DNA of 43,420 nt from Embleya sp040605455 (GCF_040605455.1 NZ_JBEXCV010000066.1:1-43420), one strand, 5' to 3'; shown: positions 23,474-32,182, counted from the first letter of the stretch. Notes: a model not told the origin generated them from the sequence alone. Program-made: numbers and translations.

Positions 23474-24155
23474 TCACGCCGGTGGCCGTCGCCGGGCCCA
23501 GGTCGGTGATCAAGCCCGGCAGGTCGCGCATCGACTTGAACACGGTGGTGTGCGGACCCTCCAGCAGGTGCGGCGCGATCAGGTCGCTCGCGTAGGCGAA
23601 CGAACGCATCCCGGCCGCGCGGGCCGCGAGCAGGCCGTTGACGCTGTCCTCGACGACGACGCACCGCTCGGGGGCCACGCCCATGCGGGCCGCGGCGTGC
23701 AGGAACACGTCGGGCGCGGGCTTGCCGTGGGCGACCTCGCTCGCGCTGAAGATTCGGCCGGCGAACCGGTCGTACAGCCCGGTGCGGCCCAGCGTGTGCG
23801 CCATCTTGTCGTGGCTTCCGCTGGAGGCCACGCACGTGGGCAGGCCGAGGTCGGCGATGGTGTCCACCGCGTACTCGATGCCGTCGACCGGACTCAGGGC
23901 GGTGTCCACTTCGATCCGGTGCAGGCGCTCGAAGCCGCGCGTCCACTCGGCGGCGGTGTCCGCCCCGACGCGCTCGGCGATCTGCTCGGCGATCGACGCT
24001 GAGGAGCGGCCCACGAACCGCTCGATCACCTCGGCCGGGGTGAGCGGCCAGCCGTGTTCGGCGCCCAGGGCCACGTGCACGCGGATGGCGATCGGCTCGC
24101 TGTCCACGAGGACGCCGTCGCAGTCGAAGATGACGAGTCCCACAGAGTTGATCAT
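23421..24155 (-). CDS. HAD-superfamily phosphatase/phosphoglucomutase-like hydrolase
   Basis: 244 residues. HAD motif I is VIFDCDGVLVDSEP (DxDGVLxDSE, nucleophile Asp and acid-base Asp). Motif II is TCVASSGSHDKM (Ser), and motifs III/IV are HGKPAPDVFLHAA (Lys) and CVVVEDSVNGLLAARAAGM (EDS). This is the beta-phosphoglucomutase/GPH subgroup, which dephosphorylates or isomerises small sugar phosphates. The C-terminal ~15 residues are atypical and extend past the usual end. TAGGCT sits 6 nt before the ATG at 24155 with no SD, pointing to leaderless initiation. Divergent from the SDR gene at 24266. Confidence 0.88.
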   Translation of the reverse strand: MINSVGLVIFDCDGVLVDSEPIAIRVHVALGAEHGWPLTPAEVIERFVGRSSASIAEQIAERVGADTAAEWTRGFERLHRIEVDTALSPVDGIEYAVDTIADLGLPTCVASSGSHDKMAHTLGRTGLYDRFAGRIFSASEVAHGKPAPDVFLHAAARMGVAPERCVVVEDSVNGLLAARAAGMRSFAYASDLIAPHLLEGPHTTVFKSMRDLPGLITDLGPATATGVISGTTRAGLRPSVPPRP

Positions 24156-24265
24156 GAACGGAGCCTAGAGCGCCACGCCTCCTGTGGGGCGGTGGGGGCG
24201 AACCCGCTCGGAGTTCTCGTGAAGATTTACTGGACTCCGTCAAGGTAATCCGGCATGGTCGGCGC

Positions 24266-25108
24266 ATGCCTCACCACCCTCCCGTCGCCCTCGTCACCGG
24301 CGCCAGTCGCGGCATCGGCCGTTGCGGCGCCATCGCCCTGGCCCGCGCCGGCTACGACGTGGTTCTCACCGCCCGCACCGTGCGTGAGGGGGAGGGCCGC
24401 GGTGGGCCCACCTCGTCCACGGCGGACCCGACGCCGTTCGCGATTCCCGGCAGCCTGGAGAGCACCGCCGGCGAGATCGAGGCGCTGGGCCGGCGGGCGC
24501 TGCCGATCCGGATGGACCTGATGGACCGGCGCTCCATCCTCGACGCCTGCGACACGGCCCTGGACACCTGGGGCCGGGTCGACCTGCTCTTCAACAACGC
24601 CATCCACCAGGGCCCGGGTGCGATGGACCGGATCCTCGACCTGCCGATCGAGGCCGCGCAGAACCTGCTCGTGGGCAACTACCTGCACCAACTCGTGTTG
24701 ATCCAGCGGCTGTTGCCGCACCTGCTCGAACACCCGCGCAGCCACGTGGTGAACATGACCTCGGGCTCGGCCCGACTGAATCCGCCCGGCCCGGCCGGCG
24801 CGGGCGGCTGGGGCATCGCCTACGCCGCGTCCAAGGCCGCGTTCGGGCGGGTCGCCGGCGTGCTGCACGCGGAGTATCGCGAGCGCGGGCTGCGCGCGTT
24901 CAACGTCGACCCCGGCTTCGTGCTCACCGAGTCGCAGAAGGCCCGCGGATCGAGCGGCCACCTCCAGGCCAACTTCACCGCGGCCACGCCCGACATCCCG
25001 GGCGAGATCGTCGGTTGGCTCGCCACCGCCGCGGACGCCGATCGCTTCGCGGGCGAGACGGTGTTCGCACAGCGGGTCTGGAAGGAACTGCATCCGGCCG
25101 ACGCGTGA
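24266..25108 (+). CDS. Short-chain dehydrogenase/reductase
   Basis: 280 residues. Classical SDR: ALVTGASRGIGRCGAIAL (TGxxxGIG), LLFNNAIHQGP (NNAG-like, with Ile for Gly), catalytic Ser in NMTSGSARL, and YAASKAAFGRV (YxxxK). There is a ~25-residue Gly/Thr/Ser-rich insertion after strand 2 (around residues 40-62) that replaces the usual NADP/NAD discriminating loop. The C-terminus ends FAQRVWKELHPADA, a segment seen in SDRs acting on lipids or polyketides. Substrate unknown. Start ATG at 24266; another ATG at 24255 is out of frame. Confidence 0.88.
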   Translation: MPHHPPVALVTGASRGIGRCGAIALARAGYDVVLTARTVREGEGRGGPTSSTADPTPFAIPGSLESTAGEIEALGRRALPIRMDLMDRRSILDACDTALDTWGRVDLLFNNAIHQGPGAMDRILDLPIEAAQNLLVGNYLHQLVLIQRLLPHLLEHPRSHVVNMTSGSARLNPPGPAGAGGWGIAYAASKAAFGRVAGVLHAEYRERGLRAFNVDPGFVLTESQKARGSSGHLQANFTAATPDIPGEIVGWLATAADADRFAGETVFAQRVWKELHPADA

Positions 25109-25239
25109 GCGGCCGCGGGCGACCCCACGGCCGCGCCTGCACGTGGCCGCGCCGTGCCACACGAGCGGCCGGCGCGATACGCGGGCGCGCCGCCGGCGGG
25201 CCGCCGCGCCCGCGGGATCGCCGTCGATAGGGTCGCCCG

Positions 25240-25431
25240 ATGGCCACAGTCGTCGAACCGATCTGCTATCCGATCAAGGGCCGCGCCGGCACACCGTGCG
25301 ATCGGGCGCTGCTGACGCCCGCCGGGCTCGCCCACGACCGCGCCTTCATGGTGGTCGACGCGGACGGCGCCTTCCGCACCCGGCGCCGCGATCCGCGACT
25401 GGCGCCGATCCGCCCGGAGATCGGCGCCTGA
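25240..25431 (+). pseudogene. Truncated MOSC N-terminal beta-barrel protein
   Basis: 63 residues: MATVVEPICYPIKGRAGTPC, then LTPAGLAHDRAFMVVDADGA and FRTRRRDPRLAPIRP. This is the N-terminal beta-barrel of MOSC_N proteins (YPIKG...G...R..M.VD..G.F...R), normally followed by ~200 residues with the catalytic MOSC domain. Here a TGA follows directly and the next gene lies on the other strand, so the enzymatic part is missing. The promoter-like TAGGGT 6 nt before the ATG is retained. Probably a deletion remnant; a functional mini-protein is less likely. Confidence 0.75.
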
Positions 25432-25435
25432 GGCA

Positions 25436-25855
25436 TCAGCGGGGCAGCGGGCCGACGTACACCCAGGCGCCGTCGTGGCGGACGAACCGGCTGTGCTCGC
25501 GCAGCGTGTCCTGGTGCCCGTGCTCGCGGTAGGTCGCGATGAACTCGACGGTGCCCTCCTGATGGAACGGCCCGCCGTCGGTGCTCGCGAGCACCTCCAG
25601 ACCAAGCCACCGCGTGCCCGCGTCCGGATCGAGCCGCTCCGGCCGGGTGTCGGGATGCCAGGTGCGCAGCAGGTAGGCCGCGTCGTGCACGGCGAACGCG
25701 CTGTAGCGCGAGCGCATCAGCGACTCGGCGGTGGGCGCGGGGGAGCCGGCGTGCCGCGCGCCGCAGCAGGCGCCGTAGGTGTCGGACAGGCCGCAGGGGC
25801 ACGGCGAGCCGGCGGTGACGGCGTGGGGTCGAGGGCGTGAGGTGCGTCGGGACAT
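25436..25855 (-). CDS. ychJ: YchJ family protein (UPF0225) with SEC-C metal-binding motif
   Basis: 139 residues. The N-terminal zinc-binding motif is CPCGLSDTYGACCG (CxC...CC, SEC-C type), followed by the YchJ middle domain: AESLMRSRYSAFAVHDAAYL, LLRTWHPDTRP, RWLGLEV and GTVEFIATYREHG (NTF2-like fold). Function unknown despite wide conservation; the SEC-C motif binds Zn in SecA. The start is taken at 25855 (MSRRTS); an ATG at 25873 would add six residues. CAGAAT lies 6 nt before the chosen start. Confidence 0.9.
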   Translation of the reverse strand: MSRRTSRPRPHAVTAGSPCPCGLSDTYGACCGARHAGSPAPTAESLMRSRYSAFAVHDAAYLLRTWHPDTRPERLDPDAGTRWLGLEVLASTDGGPFHQEGTVEFIATYREHGHQDTLREHSRFVRHDGAWVYVGPLPR

Positions 25856-25889
25856 GCCCCGATTCTGGCCCACCCGGGGCGCGTCGCGC

Positions 25890-26477
25890 CTACCCGGTGG
25901 GGGTCGGCGGCGACGGTGCCAGGCAGGGGCCGGGCAACAGGTCGCGGATCATCGCCTCCCACTCGTCGGTGCTCGGCGGCGCGTCGGTGAGCAGGGCCTG
26001 GATGAGCAGGCCGTCCAGCGCGCCGACGAAGACCCGGACCCGGACCGGGTCGGTGGTGAAGCGCAGCGCGAAGTCGGTGACCGCGGCCATCCAGTGATCG
26101 GTGGACTCGCGCAGCTCCGGTCGCCGAGCGGCGAGCAGGAACAGTTCGTACTCGGCGACCAGCAGGCCGGGCGCGGTACAGATGTGGTTCAGGTGTTCGG
26201 CCAGCGCGCGCCGGGTGTCGCCGGGGGCGGCGGCGATCGAGCGCACGTGGATCGCGTCCGCGGTCATGCACGATGTGAGGGCCGCGGTGAGCAGGTCGTC
26301 GACCCCGGCGAAGTAGTACGTGGAGGCGCTGGTCGGCAGGCCCGCCTCGCGCGAGACGGTGCGGTGGCTGACCCCGGCCGCACCGTCGCGCTCGACCACG
26401 CGCAGCGTGGCCTCGATCAGCGCCCGACGGCGGCGTTCGCCCTTGGCCCGGCGGCCGTCGACGGCTTCCTCGATCAG
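25890..26477 (-). CDS. TetR family regulator starting at CTG, overlapping the MFS gene
   Basis: About 195 residues. The HTH reads RRALIEATLRVVERDGAAGV, then SHRTVSREAGLPTSASTYYF. A start at the first in-frame GTG (26399) would cut off helix 1, so translation must begin earlier. The frame opens after a TGA and its only sensible start is CTG at 26477, giving IEEAVDGRRAKGERRR before the HTH. That CTG overlaps the MFS stop as CTGA, mirroring the ATGA/GTGA/TTGA overlaps elsewhere. Probably represses the MFS operon through the palindrome upstream of 27733. Confidence 0.82.
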   Translation of the reverse strand: MIEEAVDGRRAKGERRRRALIEATLRVVERDGAAGVSHRTVSREAGLPTSASTYYFAGVDDLLTAALTSCMTADAIHVRSIAAAPGDTRRALAEHLNHICTAPGLLVAEYELFLLAARRPELRESTDHWMAAVTDFALRFTTDPVRVRVFVGALDGLLIQALLTDAPPSTDEWEAMIRDLLPGPCLAPSPPTPTG

Positions 26478-27733
26478 TGGGATTCACCTTCTCGTACGGG
26501 GGCGGCACTGGGCAGCGAGCCGCTGTGCGCGACGGTGGTCCCGGTCGCGCGCGGCGCGGTGCGGCGCAGCACACGGTATCCACCCAGCGCCACCGAGGCC
26601 GCCAGCAGGGCCGCGCCGGCGGCGACGCCGAAGCCCGCCCGGGCCCCGAAGTGGTCGACGACCATGCCGGACAGCGAGGAGCCGGTCGCGACGCCGATGC
26701 CGATTCCGGTGGTGGTCCAGGTCATCCCCTCGGTCAGCCGCGCGGGTGGGACCAGGCGCTCGACCAGGCTGATGGTCAGGATCATGGTGGGCGAGATCGT
26801 CATGCCGGCGATGAAGACGGTCGCGGCGAGTACGGGCAGGTTGCCCGCGAGCAGCAGCGGCGGGATGGTGACGGCGGTGCAACCGATGCTGATCAGCAAC
26901 ATCCGGGGCAGCGGGGTGGCGAACTTGAAGGCGCCGAAGGCGATCCCGGCCACGCAGGAGCCGGCCGCGTAGGTGGCCAGCACGAAGCTCGCGGCGCCGC
27001 GTTGGCCGTGCTCCTCGGCGAACGCGATGGTGACCACGTCCACGGTGCCGAAGATCGCGCCGATCGCGATCAGGGTGACCACGAGCACCTGGAGGCCCCG
27101 GATGCGCATCACCGACGTGGTCCTGCCCGCGACGCGCGGATGCGGCGGGGGCTCGGTGCCGCGCTGCACGGTGAACAGGAGTACGCCGATGGTGAAGAAG
27201 ACGATCGCGGCCAGTGGGCCGGCCTCGGGGAAGGCCGCGACGGAGAGCTGCACGGCGATGATCGGGCCGAGGATGAAGCACACTTCGTCCACCACGGACT
27301 CGAACGAGAACGCGGTGTGCAGGTGCGGCGAACCCCGATACAGCACCAGCCAGCGGGAACGGACCATGGCACCCATGCTGGGCATGCAGCCGGCGGGCAA
27401 AGCGCACGCGAACAGGGTCCAGTCCGGGGCGTCGTAGCGGGCGCAGAGCAGCAGCACGCCCATCGCCAGCACGCTGACGGCGGTGGCCGGGACGAGTATC
27501 CGGCCCTGGCCGTAGCGGTCCACGAGGCGCGATATCTGCGGCGCGATCAGCGCGGTGGCCAGTGCGAACGTGGCGGCCACCGCGCCGGCGAGACCGTACT
27601 CGCCGCGCAGTTCGGAGAGCATGGTGACGATGCCGATGCCGCTCATCGAGATGGGCATGCGGGCGATGAAGCCGGCTGCCGAGAATCCCTTGGCGCCGGG
27701 CGCGGTGAAGATTTCTCGGTAGGGGTTGCGCAC
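26474..27733 (-). CDS. MFS transporter (12-TMS), TetR-coupled
   Basis: 419 residues with about 12 hydrophobic segments. It starts MRNPYREIFTAPGAKGFSAA, and LVDRYGQGRILVPA is the motif A loop. The N-terminal signature and GIGIGVATGSSLSGMVVDHFG are like the actinobacterial YjjP-type MFS pumps often called drug-resistance transporters. The GTG start at 27733 is preceded by GGGAACTCCC. The gene is followed in CTGA overlap by its TetR regulator, making a self-regulated efflux operon. Substrate unknown. Confidence 0.88.
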   Translation of the reverse strand: MRNPYREIFTAPGAKGFSAAGFIARMPISMSGIGIVTMLSELRGEYGLAGAVAATFALATALIAPQISRLVDRYGQGRILVPATAVSVLAMGVLLLCARYDAPDWTLFACALPAGCMPSMGAMVRSRWLVLYRGSPHLHTAFSFESVVDEVCFILGPIIAVQLSVAAFPEAGPLAAIVFFTIGVLLFTVQRGTEPPPHPRVAGRTTSVMRIRGLQVLVVTLIAIGAIFGTVDVVTIAFAEEHGQRGAASFVLATYAAGSCVAGIAFGAFKFATPLPRMLLISIGCTAVTIPPLLLAGNLPVLAATVFIAGMTISPTMILTISLVERLVPPARLTEGMTWTTTGIGIGVATGSSLSGMVVDHFGARAGFGVAAGAALLAASVALGGYRVLRRTAPRATGTTVAHSGSLPSAAPVREGESH

Positions 27734-27761
27734 GGGAGTTCCCGTCGATAGGAAAATAAAG

Positions 27762-27777
27762 TGGGACGTTCGTTCCA
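27762..27777. promoter_or_regulatory. Probable TetR operator TGGGACG-TT-CGTTCCA
   Basis: Inverted repeat TGGGACGTTCGTTCCA with one mismatch in 7-bp arms, 29 bp upstream of the MFS start and beside the AT-rich GAAAATAAAG. This is the classical look of a TetR-type operator and is the best site for the regulator encoded at the end of this operon. Confidence 0.65.
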
Positions 27778-27895
27778 GTTTCTATCACGGGGCGTGCGGC
27801 GGACCAAGCCGCTTTCGCCCCGACCCAACGCGGCCCGACATGCCGACGCGGCGGCCGGCTCGTCGTCGACCGCCGCGTCACCGGATCGGGTTCGG

Positions 27896-29347
27896 TCAGG
27901 CCGGGTCGACCGTCCAGTCGGGGTGACCGGGCATCGGCGGTGTGTGGGCGCCGTACAGCCACGGGGTCAGGAACGGGGCCAAGTCGCGGCGGGCGACCTC
28001 GGAGGCGAGCTTGATGTAGTCGGCCGTGCTCGCGGCGCGGCCTCGGTAGCGGGTGGTCCAGGCGCGTTCGATCCGGGCGAAGGTGTCCGCGCCGACCTCG
28101 GCGCGCAGCGCGTAGAAGACCAGCGCAGAGCCGTCGTAGCGCATGCGCTTGAACAGGTTGGGCTCGGTGGGCTCGGCCGGCGCGCCGGTGTCACGGCGCC
28201 AGATGTCGTGTTGCCGGTAGGCATCGCGCATCAGCGCCTCCAGGTTGGCACCGCCGTTCTCCTCGCTGTAGACCCGCTCGTAGTAGCGGGCGTGCCCCTC
28301 GCTCAGCCACAGGTCGGACCAGTGCTCCATGGCCACGCTGTCGCCGGTCCACTGGTGCACGAGTTCGTGCACCATGTTGCGTTCGGCGTTGACCTTGTCG
28401 CCGAGCAGGTCGGCCTTCGGGATCAGGGACAGCGACTGGGTCTCCAACGCGACGCCGAGGTCGGTGTCCGCCACGAGCAGCCCGTAGCTGTCGAATGGAT
28501 AGGGGCCGAGCCTGCTCTCCACCCAAGCTAGATGACGGGGCGTCAGCGAGCGGTACCGCTCGACTCGGTCGACCAGTTCCGGCGGGACCGCGTCGCGCAG
28601 CCGGGTGCCGTCGGCGGCCTGGCCGTCGATCAGTTTGTACTTGCCGACGGCCAGCTGGAAGAGCTGGCCGGCCACGGGCTGCCGGCTGTCGTAGGTCCAG
28701 CGGGTGCGGCCCGGCGCGGCCCGCCCCTTGTGCGTGAGGGTGCCGTTGGACAGCGCGACGAGGTCGTCGGCGGCGGTGATGTGGACCGTCGTGCGGGTGC
28801 GCAGGCTGGGGTGGTCGTTGTTCGGGAAGATCATCTTGGCGCCGTCGGGCTGCGGGTAGATCACCGTGCCGTCGGGTGTGGGGATCCAGCCGAACGTCTC
28901 GATCGCGTCGTCGCGGTGCCGCTGTTGGGTGGGGTCGGCGGTGTACTCGACCCGCACCGTGAACGAGCGGCCCTTGCGCAGCGGCCGGGCCGGGGTGATC
29001 ACCAACTCGTCACCCTCGCGGGTGGCGGTCGCGGGTCTGCCGTCGACCGTGACGCGGCCGAGCGTGTTGCCCGCGAAGTCGAGGTCGAATCGGGACAGCG
29101 CCTGGGTGGCGGTGGCCTCCATGGTGGTGGTCGCCGGGAACGCAGTGCCTGGCGCCTGCCAGTCGAAGTCGAGCGTGTAATGGTCGGCGCGGTAGCCGCC
29201 GTTGCCGCTCAGCGGCAGCAGTGGATCGCCGATTCCGGGTGCGCCGGGAGTGGGCCGGGCGTCGCTCGCGTGCGCGCCGGCTGCGCCGGCCGCGGTGAGG
29301 GTCAGGGCGGTCGCGATGGCGAGGAGGGCGTGTGGTGGACGTCTCAT
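27896..29347 (-). CDS. Secreted M1 family zinc metallopeptidase
   Basis: 483 residues. The N-terminus MRRPPHALLAIATALTLTAA is a Sec signal peptide with a probable cleavage around residue 25-28. The M1 body has the N-terminal beta-domain (about 40-240), the exopeptidase-type GVALETQSLS (in place of GAMEN), the zinc site VHELVHQWTGD (HExxH) and LSEGHARYYE (third ligand Glu). It ends after the catalytic domain without the C-terminal helical repeats of full-length PepN, as in other secreted actinobacterial M1 enzymes. Likely exported and involved in peptide scavenging. No strong SD. Confidence 0.92.
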   Translation of the reverse strand: MRRPPHALLAIATALTLTAAGAAGAHASDARPTPGAPGIGDPLLPLSGNGGYRADHYTLDFDWQAPGTAFPATTTMEATATQALSRFDLDFAGNTLGRVTVDGRPATATREGDELVITPARPLRKGRSFTVRVEYTADPTQQRHRDDAIETFGWIPTPDGTVIYPQPDGAKMIFPNNDHPSLRTRTTVHITAADDLVALSNGTLTHKGRAAPGRTRWTYDSRQPVAGQLFQLAVGKYKLIDGQAADGTRLRDAVPPELVDRVERYRSLTPRHLAWVESRLGPYPFDSYGLLVADTDLGVALETQSLSLIPKADLLGDKVNAERNMVHELVHQWTGDSVAMEHWSDLWLSEGHARYYERVYSEENGGANLEALMRDAYRQHDIWRRDTGAPAEPTEPNLFKRMRYDGSALVFYALRAEVGADTFARIERAWTTRYRGRAASTADYIKLASEVARRDLAPFLTPWLYGAHTPPMPGHPDWTVDPA

Positions 29348-29482
29348 GCGCTTTACCCTGTGCCGGCTTCGTCGCTCGCGGTAGTGCCCGAGGCGCCCTT
29401 TCACCCGGGTGGCATGGCCCGTCCCGGGGCTTGCCGCAATTATCGGCAACCGGACGAGTGAACGTTCGTGCGCGGCCCGCCC

Positions 29483-29517
29483 GGCGACCCGGGACCGTTG
29501 CCCGATCCCGGGCCGCC
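29483..29517 (-). terminator. Probable terminator of the siderophore-interacting protein gene
   Basis: GGCG-A-CCCGGGA (29483-29494) pairs with TCCCGGG-C-CGCC (29506-29517) with one internal mismatch, 11 bp pairing over an 11-nt loop. It starts 17 nt after the stop of the minus-strand gene ending at 29534. Confidence 0.6.
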
Positions 29518-29533
29518 GACCGTCGGTTGCCGG

Positions 29534-30379
29534 TCAGGCGCGCTGTTCGGTGGCGCGTTCGGCGGCCTTCTCGGCGGCCTTGTCCGCCTGGAAGCCGTCC
29601 TCGTCGCGGCCCTTGCGCCAGTAGCCGGAGAAGGAGATGTCGGCGCGGTCGACCCCGCGCTGGTCGACCAGGTGTCGGCGCAACTCCTTGACCACGCCCG
29701 CCTCGCCGTGCACGAACGCGTGCACCCGACCGGTCGGGAAGTCGAGCTTGCGCAGCGCTTCGAGCAGATCGGGACCCGCGTCGCGGGTGATCCAGGTGAG
29801 GTCGAGATCCAGCTCGGGGTGGGTGGCCGGCAGGGTGCCGGTGGGGGCCTCGGCGGCGGTGCCCACCTCCAGGAGTGCGATCGCCTTGGCCGCGGCGGGG
29901 AGCCGCTCCAGCGAGGCGCTGATCGCCGGGTACGCGCTCTCGTCGCCGATGAACAGGTGCCAGTTCGCCTCGGGGTCGGGCGCGTAGGCGCCGCCGGGGC
30001 CGATCAGGCGCAGCGTGTCGCCGGGGCGGGCGCTCGCCGCCCACGGGCCGGCCAGGCCCTCGTCGCCGTGGTGGACGAAGTCGATGGTCAGTTCTCCGGT
30101 GTTCGGGTTGTTCGCGCGCACCGTGTAGGTACGGGTGCGCGGCCAGTGCTCGCGCGGGAGTTCGGCGCGGATGGTCTCCATGTCGAACGGCTCGGGGTAG
30201 GTCACCCCGGGCAGCGGGAAGAGCACCTTGACGTAGGCGTCGGTGTAGCCGTTGTCGGTGAAGTGTCGGTATCCGTCGCCGCCCGCGACGATCCGGACCA
30301 GATGCGGACCGACCCGTTCGCTGCTGTGTACCTGGAGTTCGATCAGTTTGCGGTTCTTGCGTACCGGGCGTTCCGCCAT
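29534..30379 (-). CDS. Siderophore-interacting protein (FAD-dependent ferric reductase family)
   Basis: 281 residues. SIP/ViuB family: reduces ferric siderophores in the cytoplasm to release iron. The FAD-binding domain holds RTRTYTVRANNPNTGEL (RxYTxR, flavin contact) and DFVHHGDEGLAGPWA; the NAD-like C-terminal domain has HLFIGDESAYPAIS and VHGEAGVVKELRRHL, ending SFSGYWRKGRDEDGF, a standard SIP finish. The C-terminal Ala/Glu-rich helix is an extension. AGGAGAA precedes the ATG at 30379. A 16-bp perfect iron box lies 43 bp upstream, so it is expected to be repressed by a DmdR/IdeR-type regulator with iron. No siderophore synthesis genes are in the window. Confidence 0.94.
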   Translation of the reverse strand: MAERPVRKNRKLIELQVHSSERVGPHLVRIVAGGDGYRHFTDNGYTDAYVKVLFPLPGVTYPEPFDMETIRAELPREHWPRTRTYTVRANNPNTGELTIDFVHHGDEGLAGPWAASARPGDTLRLIGPGGAYAPDPEANWHLFIGDESAYPAISASLERLPAAAKAIALLEVGTAAEAPTGTLPATHPELDLDLTWITRDAGPDLLEALRKLDFPTGRVHAFVHGEAGVVKELRRHLVDQRGVDRADISFSGYWRKGRDEDGFQADKAAEKAAERATEQRA

Positions 30380-30421
30380 GGAGGTTCTCCTCACCTGCGC
30401 TCTGCGACTGGTCCCGTGCCA

Positions 30422-30437
30422 GTTAGGTATACCTAAC
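30422..30437. promoter_or_regulatory. Iron box (DmdR1/IdeR-type operator)
   Basis: GTTAGGTATACCTAAC is a perfect 16-bp palindrome; TTAGGT-N2-ACCTAA matches the core of actinobacterial IdeR/DmdR1 sites (TTAGGTTAGSCTNNCCTAA). It sits 43 bp upstream of the siderophore-interacting protein start. Confidence 0.9.
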
Positions 30438-30506
30438 CAGCGCGGGTCGCGGGCTGTTCCTCGGGGGTGGCTCTCTTGTGCAGGGTGTGCCCGGCCGAGC
30501 AGACGT

Positions 30507-31283
30507 TCACCGCCACGGGGTGAGGTCGGCGCGCTTGGGCGGGCGGCCGTCGCCGGAGGAGCGGCCGGTGGCGCGGCGGGCGAGCCAGGGGCCCAGATGG
30601 GTCCTGGCCCAGCGCACGTCGGCGCGCCGGCGATCCGTCCAGGCCTGCGGCGGGGCGGCGGGCAGCGGCGCGCGCCAGTCGAACTCGGCGGGCAGGCCCA
30701 GAGCTTGTGCGGTGGCCTCGGCGACCCGGCGGTGCCCCTCGGTGGACAGATGCAGACGGTCGTCGGCCCACATCCGGGGGTCGTCGAACGCGCGCGCGGT
30801 GAACAGGTCGACGACGGTGGCGTCGTGCCGCGCGGCGACGGTGTCCACGAAGGCGACCAACTGCTCGATCCGGGGCATCAGTCGGGCCGAGGAGCGCAGC
30901 CGGCGGGTGGGGTCGGTGCTGCGGAAGAGCACCAGATGCGCGCCGCCGGCGGCGAGCTTGGCGGCGGCCTGTTCGAACACCGCGCATACCGCGCCGACGT
31001 CGCAGCGTGGGCGCAGCACGTCGTTCAGGCCGCCGGCGAGGGTGATCAGGTCGCCGCCGAGCGCGGTGGCGGTGTCGACCTGCTCGTCGGCGATCTGCCG
31101 GATCAGCTTCCCGCGCACGGCGAGGTTGGCATAGCGCAACGTCGGCGTGTCGACGGACAGCCGCTCCGCGAGGAGGTCGGCCCAGCCGCGATAGGTGCCG
31201 TCGGCGGCGAGATCGGACATGCCCTCGGTGAAGGAGTCACCGACCGCGACGAAACTCGTGAAGGTGGGATGTGGTGTGTGCAT
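30507..31283 (-). CDS. SGNH/GDSL-family hydrolase
   Basis: 258 residues. Block I FVAVGDSFTEGMSD (catalytic Ser), block II NLAVRGKLIRQ, block III AGGLNDVLRPR (GxND) and block V DRLHLSTEGHRR (DxxH: Asp and His of the triad). No signal peptide, so intracellular esterase or lipase. The C-terminal ~60 residues are basic and Pro/Arg-rich beyond the core. TAGGCT lies 9 nt before the ATG at 31283 with no SD. Same direction as the siderophore gene 111 bp downstream, but the iron box between them argues for separate transcription. Confidence 0.9.
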   Translation of the reverse strand: MHTPHPTFTSFVAVGDSFTEGMSDLAADGTYRGWADLLAERLSVDTPTLRYANLAVRGKLIRQIADEQVDTATALGGDLITLAGGLNDVLRPRCDVGAVCAVFEQAAAKLAAGGAHLVLFRSTDPTRRLRSSARLMPRIEQLVAFVDTVAARHDATVVDLFTARAFDDPRMWADDRLHLSTEGHRRVAEATAQALGLPAEFDWRAPLPAAPPQAWTDRRRADVRWARTHLGPWLARRATGRSSGDGRPPKRADLTPWR

Positions 31284-31464
31284 GGCCGGAAAAGCCTAGC
31301 CGCGCGCGGCGCGGGTCGCGCACGGGTCGGGCTCGACGGCGCGGTGACGGCGGGCCGCTCGGCAGCGGTTTGCACCCGGGCACGCCGGGCCACTTGGTGG
31401 CGGTCGCACCGGTGGTGACGGGGCTACGCGGCGAGGGTCCGAGACTCGGCGAACGGTCGGCCGC

Positions 31465-32070
31465 TCAGCGACGGCGGGCCACGCCGAAGAAGTAGTCGCC
31501 GAGCAGGGTCTTGCTGCCGATCACGTCGAGCCCGTGCCGGGGGAGTTCGTCGAGGAAGTCCCGGTCGCCGAACCGGTCTTCGGTGGGGTGGTCGAACAGG
31601 AAGGCGAGGCTGGGCCGGGCCAGCGCGCGAGCGGTCATCTCGGAGAAGTAGAACCGGCCGCCGGGGCGTAACACCCGGCCGACCTCGGCCAGGCACGCGC
31701 GCCAGTCGGTGATGTGGTGCACGATCGCGAAGTCGAAGACGGCGTCGTAGCTCGCGTCCGCCGCGCCGATGCCGGCCCGCAGGTCGGTGGCCGAACACTC
31801 GACCAGCGCCACCCGGCTGTTGCCGTGCCAGCGCCGGCGGGCCTTGGCGAGCGACGCGGAGTCCAGGTCGATGCCGTCCACCCGAGCCGCGCCGAACCGG
31901 TTCAGGATCAACTCGATGCCCCTGCCGGTGCCGCAGCCGATCTCCAGGGCGTGCGCACCGGGGTCGAGCCGCCCGCCCAGGCGCAGCAGCAACGGCGTCT
32001 CGTACCAGATCTGCGGGGCCCGGCGGAGGGGGCTGGCGACGACGATCTTCTCGACCGTGTTCATCCGCAT
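31465..32070 (-). CDS. Class I SAM-dependent methyltransferase
   Basis: 201 residues. AdoMet motif I HALEIGCGTGRGIELILNRF, motif post-I RVDGIDLDSASLAKAR, motif II YDAVFDFAIVHHITDW and motif III EVGRVLRPGGRFYFSE are in order. It starts MRMNTVEKIVVASPLRR after GGGGGAG. This N-terminus and the middle LRRAPQIWYETPLLLRL recall UbiE/Coq5-type small-molecule methyltransferases. Substrate unknown. Divergent from the response-regulator gene at 32290. Confidence 0.88.
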   Translation of the reverse strand: MRMNTVEKIVVASPLRRAPQIWYETPLLLRLGGRLDPGAHALEIGCGTGRGIELILNRFGAARVDGIDLDSASLAKARRRWHGNSRVALVECSATDLRAGIGAADASYDAVFDFAIVHHITDWRACLAEVGRVLRPGGRFYFSEMTARALARPSLAFLFDHPTEDRFGDRDFLDELPRHGLDVIGSKTLLGDYFFGVARRR

Positions 32071-32182
32071 GGCGTACTCCCCCTGGTTGCCGAGTGTGGC
32101 CGGCGCACCACGATGGGCCATGTCGTGGGCTGCGTCAAGGATGTGGGCGGCGGGTGCGGTGCGCCCTCCTGGGCGAGGGACG

